Numbered from the stretch's first letter, positions 52,748 to 62,312 are shown. The stretch is DNA of 64,000 bases from Ruminococcaceae bacterium HV4-5-B5C (GCA_900184925.1 FXYJ02000001.1:434001-498000); one strand, 5' to 3'. A program made the numbers and translations. Notes: generated by a model not told the origin, from the letters alone.

Positions 52748-53623
52748 TCAGAGGGTTTTTGAAAGTCCTTTGAGGTATGCGCGGAAGTCGTCGCCGATTT
52801 CCGGATGCTGAAGTGCTACTTCCACCTGTGCCTTCATGATGCCGAGTTTATTGCCCATATCGTAGCGTGTGCCGGTAAAATCGACGGCGATCATTCCGTC
52901 TCTGCGGGCAAGGGTCCGCATGGCGTCGGTCAGCTGGATTTCACCGCCGGCACCCGGGCCGGTCTTTTCAAGGATCTCGAAAATGTCGGGTGTCAGCACG
53001 CAGCGCCCGAGAATGGAATAAAGCGACATGATTTTATCGGGCGAGGGCTTTTCGATCATGTCCGTACATTTAAAAAAGCTGTCGTGCAGCGGTTCGACCT
53101 TGAGCGAACTGTATTTGGTAATGGCTTCTTCCGTCACCTTGTTCACGCCGACAACGCCGAGACCGTATTCTTCGTAGGCACGAATCAGCTGCCCGCAGGC
53201 GGGGTCTTTCCCAATGATGACGTCATCCCCGTAAAGGACGGCGAACGGCTCATTGCCGACGAAGGATTTTGCACAGTGCACGGCATGGCCGAGACCGCAC
53301 GTTTCCTTCTGGCGGACAAAGTAAAAGTTGGCTTTGTGGGCGATTTCAACAATCTCCTCCAGAGTTTTCTGCTTGTCCGGGCCACCGCTCTGAAGCTTTG
53401 CTTCGAGTTCCGGGGCGCGGTCGAAGTGGTCTTCAATCAGGCCTTTGCCGCGGTTCGTGATGATCAGAATATCGGTAATACCGGACCGCACGGCTTCTTC
53501 CACAATGTATTGAATGGCCGGCTTGTCCACAATGGGAAGCATTTCCTTCGGCATGGATTTCGTCGCAGGGAGGACGCGCGTCCCAAGGCCCGCGGCGGGA
53601 ATAACTGCTTTGGTAACTTTCAT
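52748..53623 (-). CDS. galU: UTP-glucose-1-phosphate uridylyltransferase
   Basis: 291 residues. VIPAAGLGTRVLPATKSMPKEMLP, KPAIQYIVEEAV, GLGHAVHCAK, YGDDVI and EIQLTDAM. It makes UDP-glucose for cell-surface glycans. ACAGGAG upstream. Single gene running toward rpsF. Confidence 0.96.
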   Translation of the reverse strand: MKVTKAVIPAAGLGTRVLPATKSMPKEMLPIVDKPAIQYIVEEAVRSGITDILIITNRGKGLIEDHFDRAPELEAKLQSGGPDKQKTLEEIVEIAHKANFYFVRQKETCGLGHAVHCAKSFVGNEPFAVLYGDDVIIGKDPACGQLIRAYEEYGLGVVGVNKVTEEAITKYSSLKVEPLHDSFFKCTDMIEKPSPDKIMSLYSILGRCVLTPDIFEILEKTGPGAGGEIQLTDAMRTLARRDGMIAVDFTGTRYDMGNKLGIMKAQVEVALQHPEIGDDFRAYLKGLSKTL

Positions 53624-53673
53624 AGAGGCAAAACAACTCCTGTTTTTATAAAATAACCGGTCAAATACCGGCG

Positions 53674-54738
53674 TTATAAAACGCTGTAAGAAAATATGAG
53701 GAAGAAACAGAGGAAAAGCAGGCTGGCGAGAGCTGTGTTCATGCCGCCGTCCTGCTGAAGGCGGATAAAGTAATCCGTGGGGGAAGACGTTTCGGCTCCG
53801 ATTTTATTGACTTTCGAGACGCAAAATCTCAGGTACATCCGGTTCGCGAGGAATCCGGCAACAAGCATGATGGCGAGCTGTGCGAAGAGAAACAGAGCCG
53901 GTGAAATCGCAATCAGCTTCTGGAGTGGGGGAAGACTGTAAATAAGGTCCTTGAGGGCATTCTGCTGAGCTGCCGTCATTGAATAATAGTCTCCACTGAT
54001 GCCCACTGCCGCGTACAGATTTTCAATGAACGGAAGAGCAGTGTATTTCATAAATGCAATGTAGAAGAAAAGAAGTGCGCCCTGCAGAGCAGTGAAAAAC
54101 GCCCCTACCTTATACATCTTCCGGTAAAGCATCCAGACGCCCTGAAAAAGAAAAGCGGAAAAATTGAACCGGCTTCGGCCGAAACGGCTCAAAGCCATAA
54201 AAACCGGCAGATAGTACGGGGTGTTCCCCTGCACAAATTTAGCGACGTCCCCCGCCGGGATTCCGTCAACCGGTTCGTTCGGGTCGACACCGCCCAGCGG
54301 GTCGTATACGAACGGAAAGCCGTACTCGGGAGGGACGCCGCCTCCCTGCGGAGGCATTCCTTCCTGCGGCGGGGTACCCCACCCTTTGCGGCCTTGGGCC
54401 GGGCCGTTTGCCCCGTAGCCCTGGTCGGGAAAGGGGTTGTCGCGCGCGGGCGCATTTTCGTCGGGAAGCGGCTGTCCGCAATGAATACAGAAAAGGGCAT
54501 TTTCCGAATTCACAGCTCCGCAGCGGGGGCAGCGTTTGGTTTCTCCGGCAGTCTGGTCGGCAGGTTGCGGCGGCTTCCAGGCGTCGGGAGTGCCGTGACG
54601 GTCGGCAAAAATGCACTTTCCGGCCTGCACGTAGCATTCCCGGTGGTAAGGCGCGCCGCACTGGGGGCAGACGACAATATCGTCATTTGTGGAAAAAGGC
54701 TTTCCACATACGGGACATTTTAATCCCTGATAATTCAT
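53674..54738 (-). CDS. Zinc-finger membrane protein (RING-like finger, zinc ribbon, DUF2628-like)
   Basis: 354 residues. The N terminus carries a RING-like zinc cluster (CPVCGKPF, CPQCGAPYHRECY, KCIF), then a second ribbon RCPRCGAVNSENALFCIHCG. A long Pro/Gly/Gln-rich linker (about 85-140) follows, then four or so hydrophobic segments from residue ~190 (FNFSAFLFQGVWMLYRKMY). Such proteins are membrane-anchored with cytosolic zinc domains; function unknown. AGGAGG lies upstream of ATG 54738. Related proteins are widespread in Clostridia. Confidence 0.78.
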   Translation of the reverse strand: MNYQGLKCPVCGKPFSTNDDIVVCPQCGAPYHRECYVQAGKCIFADRHGTPDAWKPPQPADQTAGETKRCPRCGAVNSENALFCIHCGQPLPDENAPARDNPFPDQGYGANGPAQGRKGWGTPPQEGMPPQGGGVPPEYGFPFVYDPLGGVDPNEPVDGIPAGDVAKFVQGNTPYYLPVFMALSRFGRSRFNFSAFLFQGVWMLYRKMYKVGAFFTALQGALLFFYIAFMKYTALPFIENLYAAVGISGDYYSMTAAQQNALKDLIYSLPPLQKLIAISPALFLFAQLAIMLVAGFLANRMYLRFCVSKVNKIGAETSSPTDYFIRLQQDGGMNTALASLLFLCFFLIFSYSVL

Positions 54739-54873
54739 GGACTTGGACCTCCTATCGGCATCTCCCTTTATTTTAGCGGAACCGGAGGAAAACTTCAATG
54801 TTTTCCTGTGGAAGTTTTCACTGCATTCATAAATTTATGCCGCTTTCCGGGGAAAGGCGGGCGTAAATAATTT

Positions 54874-54902
54874 TTGACTTTGACCGCAGAATATTTTATA
54901 AT
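54874..54902 (+). promoter_or_regulatory. Promoter of prfB
   Basis: TTGACT, 17 bases, TATAAT, 35 bases before the start. Confidence 0.85.
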
Positions 54903-54937
54903 TAATTTTCAGAGAAAATCAACCGAAGGATGATGAT

Positions 54938-56065
54938 ATGCTTCAATTTGAAGACCTGAAACTGACGCTTCAGGGGCTGAAACCCGATTTGGCAGATTTG
55001 GCGGATGCACTTGGCCTTGACGCCATGAGAAAAGAAATCCTGGAACTGGACCAGAAGGCGACAGCTCCCGATTTCTGGGACGACATGGAACGGTCGCAGA
55101 AGGTTCTGCAGCGCTCCAGCTCCCTTAAAAATAAAATCGAGAATTACGAAAAGCTGTGCGGAGCGTACGACGATCTTCTGGCGCTCATTGAACTTGCCGA
55201 TGAGGAAGGGGATCTTTCCCTGCTCCCTCAGGCTCAGGAAGAGCTTGAGAATTTCAGGGAAGGCCTCGAGTCCCAGCGCCTGATGACGCTGCTGACAGGG
55301 GAATATGACGCGAAAAACACGATTCTCACGTTCCACGCAGGCGCAGGCGGGACGGAAGCGCAGGACTGGGCACTGATGCTGTACCGCATGTACTGCCGGT
55401 GGGGAGAGCGTCACGGCTTCACGGTCAAGACGCTCGACTGCCTTGACGGCGAAGAAGCGGGTATCAAGAGTGCCAGTGTCCTGTTTGAAGGCGAAAATGC
55501 CTACGGCTTTCTGAAAAGCGAAGCGGGTGTCCACAGGCTCGTGCGAATTTCTCCGTTCGACGCTTCGGGGCGCAGGCATACGTCGTTTGCCTCGTTGGAA
55601 GTCATGCCTGAAATTGACGACACGATCGAAGTCGAAATCGACCCGGCCGACATCAAGATGGATGTGTTCCGCTCGAGCGGAGCGGGTGGCCAGAAGGTCA
55701 ACAAGACCTCTTCCGCCGTGCGGCTGACGCATATCCCTACGGGCATCGTCGTTTCCTGCCAGGTGGAGCGCAGCCAGTACCAGAACCGCGACGTGGCCAT
55801 GCGCATGCTGAAATCAAAGCTGATGGAAATCAAGGAGCGCGAGCATCTTGAGCGCATTGAAGACATCAAGGGCGTGCAGAAGGAGATCGCGTGGGGCAGC
55901 CAGATCCGGTCCTATGTTTTCATGCCCTACACGCTGGTCAAGGATCACCGCACCGGCTTTGAAAACGGAAATATCGACGCCGTCATGGACGGCGATCTCG
56001 ACGGTTTCATCAATGCATACCTGAAAGCCCAGAGTCAGGCCGGCGGCCAGAAAGCGGGCACCTGA
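54938..56065 (+). CDS. prfB: Peptide chain release factor 2, without programmed frameshift
   Basis: 375 residues in one frame. HAGAGGTEAQDWALM, the anticodon-like RF2 tripeptide in RISPFDASGRRHTS, and SGAGGQKVNKTSSAVRL with the GGQ peptidyl-hydrolysis motif. It ends translation at UGA and UAA. Most bacteria need a +1 shift at CTT TGA C near codon 25; here codons 27-28 read CTT GAC (55016-55021) with no stop, so the product is made directly. GAAGGATGATGAT precedes the ATG. Confidence 0.97.
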   Translation: MLQFEDLKLTLQGLKPDLADLADALGLDAMRKEILELDQKATAPDFWDDMERSQKVLQRSSSLKNKIENYEKLCGAYDDLLALIELADEEGDLSLLPQAQEELENFREGLESQRLMTLLTGEYDAKNTILTFHAGAGGTEAQDWALMLYRMYCRWGERHGFTVKTLDCLDGEEAGIKSASVLFEGENAYGFLKSEAGVHRLVRISPFDASGRRHTSFASLEVMPEIDDTIEVEIDPADIKMDVFRSSGAGGQKVNKTSSAVRLTHIPTGIVVSCQVERSQYQNRDVAMRMLKSKLMEIKEREHLERIEDIKGVQKEIAWGSQIRSYVFMPYTLVKDHRTGFENGNIDAVMDGDLDGFINAYLKAQSQAGGQKAGT

Positions 56066-56082
56066 CCGGGAAAATATCGTTT

Positions 56083-56115
56083 GAGGGGGCGGCATTTTTG
56101 CCGCCCCCTCGCTTT
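56083..56115. terminator. Bidirectional terminator between prfB and dnaI
   Basis: GAGGGGGCGGCA and TGCCGCCCCCTC with a four-base T loop; T-poor on both sides but very stable. Confidence 0.8.
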
Positions 56116-56126
56116 GTCGTGCAGCC

Positions 56127-57134
56127 TTACGGTTTCGGCGCCTTTCCGGCCGCCGCTTCCGAACGTTTCTGCTGGCGGATATCCCTGCCCACGAAAGCGA
56201 TGCGGTCGTAACTCCCGATGATCCGGGACGCGAACCGCTCCGAATAGTAGTCCGTCATTTCCTTTGTGGAGAGATTCGTACTGATGATCGTTGGTTTCTT
56301 GAGCAGCAGACGCGAGTTGATCACTCCGTAGATCGCCGAGGTGGAAAAAGAGTTCCGGAATTCTGTCCCGAGATCGTCGAGAATCAGCAGATCGCAGCTC
56401 TGCAGGGAATCCAGCGCCTCCGTTCCGGTGTCTCGTCCGAAATGCTCATTCTCAAGTTTTGTAATGAGGCTCCCGACGGAGGAATAAACAACGCCGTATC
56501 CTTTTTTGATTACGACATTCGCAATCGCCAGCGACAGATGCGTTTTTCCGAGCCCGGTGTTGCCCGTCAGGATAACGTTCGGGGAGTCCGGCCCGAACTG
56601 ACGCGCGTAATTGATGCAGTAGCGAAGAGTATTCCGCATGATGCTCCGGTCACTCGGTCGCTCCTCCCGGGGCTCATCCGAATAATACTGGAGGGAGAAG
56701 CTCTCAAAAGTAGAAAGCGACAAAGGCGTCAGTGCGTTCAGACGCCGATACGATTCCGTCCGCAGCAGGTCCTTCAGGCACGAGCACATCTTCCCGTCCA
56801 CATAGCCGGTGTCGCGGCAGGCGGAACAGCGGTAGTGCGGCGCGGTTCCGTCAATGCCGTGTTCCTTCATCAGCAGGGTTAGCTCGGTTTGGAGGCCGAG
56901 GTTTTTTTCTTTCATTGCTTTGAGGGTTTCGGCGGTATCCTTCCCGCTCAGAACGGCTCTGGCGGCTCCGACGGAAGTGCCTGCCAGCGTCCGCTCGATC
57001 TGTTGAGCGCGCGGGCAGGAGCGATAGAACACAGCCCGGCGCCGATCAGCGTCTTCTTCCGCCAGACGGCGGCGTTCCCGCAGTTCGTTTTCCGCCGCCG
57101 CGTAGATTTCTCTGCCGTATCCCAATGGTCTCAC
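56127..57134 (-). CDS. dnaI: DnaC/DnaI-type helicase loader ATPase
   Basis: 335 residues. An N-terminal helical region is followed by a small zinc-like cluster (CSACRDTGYVDGKMCSC), then an AAA+ core with LTGNTGLGKTHLSLA, LLILDDLGTE and FASRI. It loads the replicative helicase. The start is GTG overlapping the dnaD stop. Paired with DnaD, as in Gram-positive initiation. Confidence 0.92.
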   Translation of the reverse strand: MRPLGYGREIYAAAENELRERRRLAEEDADRRRAVFYRSCPRAQQIERTLAGTSVGAARAVLSGKDTAETLKAMKEKNLGLQTELTLLMKEHGIDGTAPHYRCSACRDTGYVDGKMCSCLKDLLRTESYRRLNALTPLSLSTFESFSLQYYSDEPREERPSDRSIMRNTLRYCINYARQFGPDSPNVILTGNTGLGKTHLSLAIANVVIKKGYGVVYSSVGSLITKLENEHFGRDTGTEALDSLQSCDLLILDDLGTEFRNSFSTSAIYGVINSRLLLKKPTIISTNLSTKEMTDYYSERFASRIIGSYDRIAFVGRDIRQQKRSEAAAGKAPKP

Positions 57135-58159
57135 CCCTTCATGTTGTCGTAGAAGCTCGTCCGCTCATATTCGTCGATGTCGAAGCTGTACTGCTTCTTC
57201 GGTGATTCTCCGGAGCTTCGCGGCTTTCCGCCTTTTTGCGGAGAGATGCGTTCCATCCGCTCGTCGGCGGCCTGTTTCGGCGTCGAGATTCCCTCGTTGT
57301 GCCAGCGTTCGAGAATGCTGTTCATATAGGCGGCCTGATATTTTCCCGCCCCGTCGATCGTCCGGTCATAGGCCTCACGGATCATTTCGGGGGAGAACTT
57401 CCATTCGCCCACCCACACCGGCGCAAAAGCCTCTTCTCGTTTGGAGGGGATACGGTGCGAAATGCCGATTGCCTGCTCCACAGTGAGCCACGCCTTTTTC
57501 TTTTCCGAAAGCATTCGGAGGCGCTCTTCCGCCTTTTCATGCGTTGTGATCTCTTCGTCCGCCCAGTTGATGGCGACCTTTTCTATGTAACGCATACTGG
57601 ATTTTCCGATGCTTACCGCGTACTGCATCAGCATGATGAGAACGTCTGACGGAAGGCCGAAGTCATCGTGAATCATCAGGAGAGTTGCCGAATCGCCCTC
57701 CGAAATCAGCCTCCCGAGAATCTCCTGCGCCGTCTGCATCAGACATGCGATTTCCTGAGACTCGCCGATCCGCTGTGCCACAAACGCGCTGTCCGGTTTC
57801 TGCGGGCGGGACAGAACACGTTTGGGCGGTGCTTCCTCCTCCGGCTGCTTCGCTTCCGGCTGGAACGGTGCGGCGGTTTCCGGCGCTGCGTTTTTGCCGG
57901 GGGCCGGGGTCAGGACGGACCCTTCCGAAACGATCAGCCCCGTTTCCTGCCAGTAGAGCATGGCGTCGCCGACGTCCGCCCGGTCGATTCCAAGCGCGTT
58001 TGCGATATCCTCCGCCTCAAACGACTCCCCGGCGTGGCGCAGTACCCAGAGAAGCACCTTCAGCTGCACGGAACCGGCCATTTTCAGGTTATCGTCCACA
58101 ACGGAGCAGGGGACTGCAAAAACGGAATTCCAGGCCCCGAGATTCATGGAAAAACTCAT
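57131..58159 (-). CDS. dnaD: DnaD-domain replication initiation protein
   Basis: 342 residues. An N-terminal winged-helix-like part (VLLWVLRHAGESFEAEDIAN) is followed by a proline/glutamate linker, DnaD domains (FGLPSDVLIMLMQYAV, IRYIEKVAINWADEEI-like MRYIEKVAINWADE), then a second domain EMIREAYDRTIDGAGKY. It works with DnaI and DnaB at origins. Start 58159; longer frames from 58366 overlap promoter and tRNA sequence. Confidence 0.9.
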   Translation of the reverse strand: MSFSMNLGAWNSVFAVPCSVVDDNLKMAGSVQLKVLLWVLRHAGESFEAEDIANALGIDRADVGDAMLYWQETGLIVSEGSVLTPAPGKNAAPETAAPFQPEAKQPEEEAPPKRVLSRPQKPDSAFVAQRIGESQEIACLMQTAQEILGRLISEGDSATLLMIHDDFGLPSDVLIMLMQYAVSIGKSSMRYIEKVAINWADEEITTHEKAEERLRMLSEKKKAWLTVEQAIGISHRIPSKREEAFAPVWVGEWKFSPEMIREAYDRTIDGAGKYQAAYMNSILERWHNEGISTPKQAADERMERISPQKGGKPRSSGESPKKQYSFDIDEYERTSFYDNMKG

Positions 58160-58199
58160 AATTTCACTCTTTCCGGATTGAGAACTTGTTTTCGTGCCT

Positions 58200-58228
58200 A
58201 TTATAACATAGCAAAGAAAAGAGTGAAA
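58200..58228 (-). promoter_or_regulatory. Promoter of dnaD-dnaI
   Basis: Minus strand TTTCAC, 17 bases, TATAAT, 40 bases before the start. Confidence 0.7.
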
Positions 58229-58331
58229 CAACTTCTTGACTTCGCTTCGGAAAACCCGAAGCAAAACCCGGCCGAGGCATCTTCTCCCGGGGGAGCCTTT
58301 CCGCCTTTGCCCGGAAATTTGCAAATGCGCA

Positions 58332-58360
58332 TTGACAAACAGGCCGCTGCCGATTATAAT
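58332..58360 (+). promoter_or_regulatory. Promoter of tRNA-Gly
   Basis: TTGACA, 17 bases, TATAAT: perfect consensus, 37 bases before the tRNA. Confidence 0.92.
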
Positions 58361-58397
58361 AAACAAGTCCTCATTGCTGATGCGTCAGGTTTCAAAT

Positions 58398-58473
58398 GCG
58401 AATGTAGCTCATCTGGTAGAGCGCCACCTTGCCAAGGTGGAGGTAGCGAGTTCGAGCCTCGTCGTTCGCTCCA
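58398..58473 (+). tRNA. tRNA-Gly (GCC)
   Basis: The acceptor GCGAATG pairs with CGTTCGC, CCACC/GGTGG anticodon stem, loop TTGCCAA with GCC, T loop TTCGAGC, encoded CCA. 76 bases. Confidence 0.97.
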
Positions 58474-58478
58474 TTTCA

Positions 58479-58505
58479 AAATCCGGTTTTTAACCGGATT
58501 TTTTT
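58479..58505 (+). terminator. Terminator of tRNA-Gly
   Basis: AATCCGGTT, TTT, AACCGGATT, then TTTTT. Confidence 0.9.
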
Positions 58506-58601
58506 ATGCCGCTTTCCGGCCCGAAAGTCTTTTTCTATGCTCCGGACGCACTGTGACAGAAAGTTTTCCGGCGCGGCAGTAACATTTGTGCAAATATTTT
58601 A

Positions 58602-58630
58602 TTGTTTTTTTGAAAAAGATACGATATGAT
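58602..58630 (+). promoter_or_regulatory. Candidate promoter of the CofE-like gene
   Basis: TTGTTT, 17 bases, TATGAT, 83 bases before the start. Confidence 0.55.
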
Positions 58631-58713
58631 TAATATGTCATGTTATGGATAAACGCGGCTGCTTTACAGGCCGCTTTTGAGTTCCGCCGCGCTGAGGAGG
58701 AGAATAAATTACC

Positions 58714-59478
58714 ATGAATGAAGAAAACGAAACTGTTCGCGATTCGGAGTGGTTTGTAAAAAACCCGGATAAGAACATTGAAATTACCGCGATGGGGAAA
58801 AAGTTTAACCGTTTCCCGATCCGCACGCATTACGTGCAGGTTGGCAAAGACGATTACATCGACCTGATCCGGAAATATGTTGTTCCTCATTATCAGGAAG
58901 GCGACATTGTTTCCATGAGTGAAAAAGTTATCTCCATCTGCGAAGGCAGAGTCGTCTATAAAAAAGACGTGAAGGTCGGCGCCCTCGCAAAGTTCCTGTG
59001 CCGGTTTGTGCACGGCGACGTTGTCGTCGGTCTGCACCTTGCCATCCCCGAAAAAATGCAGGTGGCCATCGATCAGGTGGGCGTACCCCGAATTCTTGCA
59101 GCGGCGGTCTGTACGGCATTCACAAGGCCTTTCGGCAAACACGGAGTCTTCTATAAAGTGGCCGGCCGTCAGGCGGCTGGAGTCGACGGTTTCGAGTCCG
59201 ACGGCTTCGAGGATTACATGAATATGGCGATCCTCTGCCCGGACGATTCCAATGAGGTCTGCGAGAAAATCTACCGCGAAACCGGCGTCCGGAGCATGAT
59301 TGTGGATGCAAACGATCTCGGAGTGGAGATCCTCGGAAAAGCAAGCGGCATTTCGTACAGCACCGCGGAACTCGAGTCCCTGATTCGTGACAACCCGGCC
59401 TGTCAGGAAGCCGAGTGCACACCGTTTATTATTATCCGGAAGGCAGAGGCCGAGACCGACGTTGCTTCCGCCTCCTGA
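58714..59478 (+). CDS. CofE-like (F420-0:L-glutamate ligase family) protein
   Basis: 254 residues. IRTHYVQVGKDDYIDLI, GDIVSMSEKVISICEGRVV, and the long middle region to DANDLGVEILG resemble the CofE fold, where the enzyme adds glutamate to coenzyme F420-0. Clostridia of this kind are not known F420 producers, and no other F420 gene is in view, so the true substrate is open. GAGGAGG before the ATG. Single gene with its own promoter and a terminator after it. Confidence 0.72.
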   Translation: MNEENETVRDSEWFVKNPDKNIEITAMGKKFNRFPIRTHYVQVGKDDYIDLIRKYVVPHYQEGDIVSMSEKVISICEGRVVYKKDVKVGALAKFLCRFVHGDVVVGLHLAIPEKMQVAIDQVGVPRILAAAVCTAFTRPFGKHGVFYKVAGRQAAGVDGFESDGFEDYMNMAILCPDDSNEVCEKIYRETGVRSMIVDANDLGVEILGKASGISYSTAELESLIRDNPACQEAECTPFIIIRKAEAETDVASAS

Positions 59479-59502
59479 AATCGGAATACGGCTGTTCAGA
59501 AG

Positions 59503-59535
59503 GAAGCACCCGGAACCGTTCGGGTGCTTTTCTTT
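59503..59535 (+). terminator. Terminator after the CofE-like gene
   Basis: GAAGCACCCG and CGGGTGCTTTTC around eight bases, with a T-run. Confidence 0.85.
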
Positions 59536-59608
59536 GCGGCGGAGCTTTTTGCTTCGTCCATTTATAAATGAGTTTTATTGTTGAGAAATCAGAAGAGGGA
59601 TTAACTGC

Positions 59609-61429
59609 ATGGATGTCAGAAACGATTTGAGAAATGTAGCCATTATTGCCCACGTCGACCATGGCAAAACGACGCTGGTCGACCAGCTCCTGCGTCAGAG
59701 CGGCGTGTTCCGGTCGAACGAAGTTGTGGCCGAACGCGTCATGGACTCCAACGCGCTGGAGCGGGAGCGCGGGATTACGATCCTTTCCAAAAACACAGCG
59801 GTGCATTATAATGATGTAAAGATCAATATTGTCGACACTCCCGGCCATGCCGATTTCGGCGGGGAAGTGGAGCGCATCCTCATGATGGTCGACGGCGTAC
59901 TGCTGCTTGTGGACGCATTTGAAGGTTGTATGCCTCAGACGCGCTTTGTGCTGAAAAAAGCACTCGGTCTCGGCAAAAAACCGCTCGTTGTCGTCAATAA
60001 GGTCGACCGCCCGGGAGCACGCCCGAAGGAAGTCGTCGACGAAGTGATCGATCTTTTCATCGAACTCGGTGCGAACGAAGACCAGCTTGAGTTTCCGGTC
60101 GTTTACGCTTCCGGACGCGACGGTTATGCTTCTCTGGACCCGGATGTTCCGGGAACAGATATGAAGCCGCTGTTTGACGCAATCCTGAAAGACATCCCTG
60201 CACCGCACGGCGATCTGAACGGACCCACTCAGGTGCTCTTTTCCAACATCGACTATGACGATTATGTCGGACGCATCGGCGTCGGACGTGTGGAGCGCGG
60301 CTGCGTACACGACGGCGAAAGCGTTGTTCTCTGCCACCGCGACGGCACCACAAGCAACGTGAAGGTGACGAAATTATATCAGTTCGAGGGCCTTAAGCGC
60401 ACGGAGGTGCAGGAGGCGAAGCTCGGAGATATCGTCGCCGTTTCCGGTGTCACCGGCATCAACATCGGCGAGACGATCTGTGCGCCGGATCACGTCGACC
60501 CGCTGCCGTTTGTCAAGATCGACGAGCCGACGGTTTCGATGCTGTTCATGGTCAACAACAGCCCGTTTGCAGGCCGGGAGGGAAAATACGTCACGTCCCG
60601 CAATCTTCGTGACCGCCTGTTCAAGGAAGTGGAAACGAACGTTGCGATGCGCGTGGAGGAGACCGATTCCGCCGACACGTTCAAGGTGTCGGGGCGCGGC
60701 GAACTGCATCTTTCCATTCTGATTGAGGAAATGCGCCGCGAAAACTATGAGTTTCAGGTTTCGGGGCCGGCGGTTATCTACAAGGAAATCAACGGTAAAA
60801 GATGCGAGCCGATCGAGCTCCTGATGATCGAGGTGCCGGATTCCTATGTCGGCGCCGTGATGGAAAAGCTCGGACCCCGCAAGGCCGAGCTGCAGAATAT
60901 GGGAACGAGGAATACCGGCGTCACGCATCTGGAATTCAAAATCCCGGCGCGCGGCCTGATGGGTTACCGCCAGGAGTTCCTGACGGATACCAACGGCAAC
61001 GGCATCATGAACAACGTTTTCGACTCCTACGAGCCGTTCAAGGGAGAGATCAGCACCCGTTCCTCCGGGTCGCTCGTCGCGCACGAAACCGGTGAATCGA
61101 CCGGCTACGGTCTGTTTTATGCGCAGGATCGCGGCAGAATGTTCATCGGACCCGGCGTTGACGTTTATGAGGGAATGATTGTCGGTGTCAGCCCGAAGGC
61201 CGAAGATATTGCCGTCAACATCTGCAAGAAGAAGCATGCGACGAACACGCGTGCGTCCGGTTCCGACGAGGCGCTGAAACTGACCCCGGCCAGCGATATG
61301 AGCCTCGAGCAGTGCCTCGAGTTCATTAAGTCCGATGAACTGGTGGAGGTCACTCCGACAAACATTCGGATGCGCAAGATGGTTCTCAACAAAGAGCAGC
61401 GCATGAAACTCGCTGCGCGCAATAAATAA
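59609..61429 (+). CDS. typA: Ribosome-associated GTPase TypA/BipA
   Basis: 606 residues. G1 [16 protein letters not shown]2 RGITI, G3 [15 protein letters not shown]4 [10 protein letters not shown]; then the EF-G-like domains and the BipA-specific C terminus with [19 protein letters not shown]. It assists 50S assembly and stress growth. GAAGAGGGATT upstream. Confidence 0.97.
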   Translation: MDVRNDLRNVAIIAHVDHGKTTLVDQLLRQSGVFRSNEVVAERVMDSNALERERGITILSKNTAVHYNDVKINIVDTPGHADFGGEVERILMMVDGVLLLVDAFEGCMPQTRFVLKKALGLGKKPLVVVNKVDRPGARPKEVVDEVIDLFIELGANEDQLEFPVVYASGRDGYASLDPDVPGTDMKPLFDAILKDIPAPHGDLNGPTQVLFSNIDYDDYVGRIGVGRVERGCVHDGESVVLCHRDGTTSNVKVTKLYQFEGLKRTEVQEAKLGDIVAVSGVTGINIGETICAPDHVDPLPFVKIDEPTVSMLFMVNNSPFAGREGKYVTSRNLRDRLFKEVETNVAMRVEETDSADTFKVSGRGELHLSILIEEMRRENYEFQVSGPAVIYKEINGKRCEPIELLMIEVPDSYVGAVMEKLGPRKAELQNMGTRNTGVTHLEFKIPARGLMGYRQEFLTDTNGNGIMNNVFDSYEPFKGEISTRSSGSLVAHETGESTGYGLFYAQDRGRMFIGPGVDVYEGMIVGVSPKAEDIAVNICKKKHATNTRASGSDEALKLTPASDMSLEQCLEFIKSDELVEVTPTNIRMRKMVLNKEQRMKLAARNK

Positions 61430-61436
61430 ATTTTCT

Positions 61437-62312
61437 ATGGAATTTGCAGTATTGGACCTTGAATGGAACGGCGCATACAGCAGACGGATCAAGCGGTTCA
61501 TCAACGAGATCATCGAGTTCGGCGCCGTGCTTGTTGACGAAAACCTGCAGGTGGTGGATACCTTTGAAGCCATGATCCACCCGCAGGTCGGCAAAAAACT
61601 CAGCGGAAAAGTCAGCTCGCTGACCAGCATCACCGACAGCGACCTGGAAGACGGCCTCCTTTTCATGCAGGCTGTCAGCAGGTTCGGCAAGTGGGCGCGC
61701 GACGCCGTCGTGATGACATGGGGTACGTCCGACATCCTGACGCTGATTGAAAACTGCAGATATTTCTGCGGAAACGGCCGCATTCCATTCCTCGGCCGCT
61801 ATGTGGATCTTCAGGCATACTGCGAAGAAAAAATGGGAACCGGGGCAACCGGGAAGCAGATGGGGCTGAGCACGGCGGCGGGGCTGCTTCACATTGATGA
61901 GGAAGGCTTTGATCATCACAGAGCCCTTGGGGACAGTCTTCTGGAACTGAGCTGTTTTCAAAAGCTTTATCATCCGCAGGATTTGCAGCCTTTCGTTCAG
62001 AATGCCCGCAGTGAAGAGTTCTACCGAAAAATGGAGTTCCGCACTCTTCCGGTTTGCGACTTGCATCACCCGCTGATCCGCCCGCAGGACCTCGCTTTTT
62101 TCTGTGAAAGCTGCGGGAAGCGGGCACGGAGGATTGGCGGCTGGCAACTCCATAACAAGGGCTTCCGCGCAGTTTTTCAGTGCAGGCACTGCGGAGCGAA
62201 ATTCTGCGGCCGGGTGCAGTTCAAGCTGAAATATGAGGGCCTTTCCGTGAAAAAAACGGTGCGGCCTGTGGAAGACGAACCAAAGGCAGCCCCGGAGAAT
62301 CCGGAAACCTAA
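61437..62312 (+). CDS. DEDDh 3'-5' exonuclease with C-terminal zinc ribbon
   Basis: 291 residues. Residues 1-185 are an exonuclease of the KapD/DnaQ type: VLDLEWNGAY (DxE), TWGTSDILTL with the second Asp, and the HxxxxxD motif DHHRALGDS. The C-terminal part adds CESCGKRARR and CRHCGAKFCG, a zinc-ribbon unit not always present in the family. Substrate (RNA or DNA) unknown. It follows typA by seven bases, probably co-transcribed. Confidence 0.83.
   Translation: MEFAVLDLEWNGAYSRRIKRFINEIIEFGAVLVDENLQVVDTFEAMIHPQVGKKLSGKVSSLTSITDSDLEDGLLFMQAVSRFGKWARDAVVMTWGTSDILTLIENCRYFCGNGRIPFLGRYVDLQAYCEEKMGTGATGKQMGLSTAAGLLHIDEEGFDHHRALGDSLLELSCFQKLYHPQDLQPFVQNARSEEFYRKMEFRTLPVCDLHHPLIRPQDLAFFCESCGKRARRIGGWQLHNKGFRAVFQCRHCGAKFCGRVQFKLKYEGLSVKKTVRPVEDEPKAAPENPET

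Noticed and set aside
58160-58366. N-terminal extension of dnaD to 58366
   Set aside because: The extension runs through a -10/-35 promoter pair for dnaD and up to the tRNA-Gly promoter, and has no family-like sequence.
60374-61783. 469-codon minus-strand frame
   Set aside because: Shadow of typA and the exonuclease gene; no motif.
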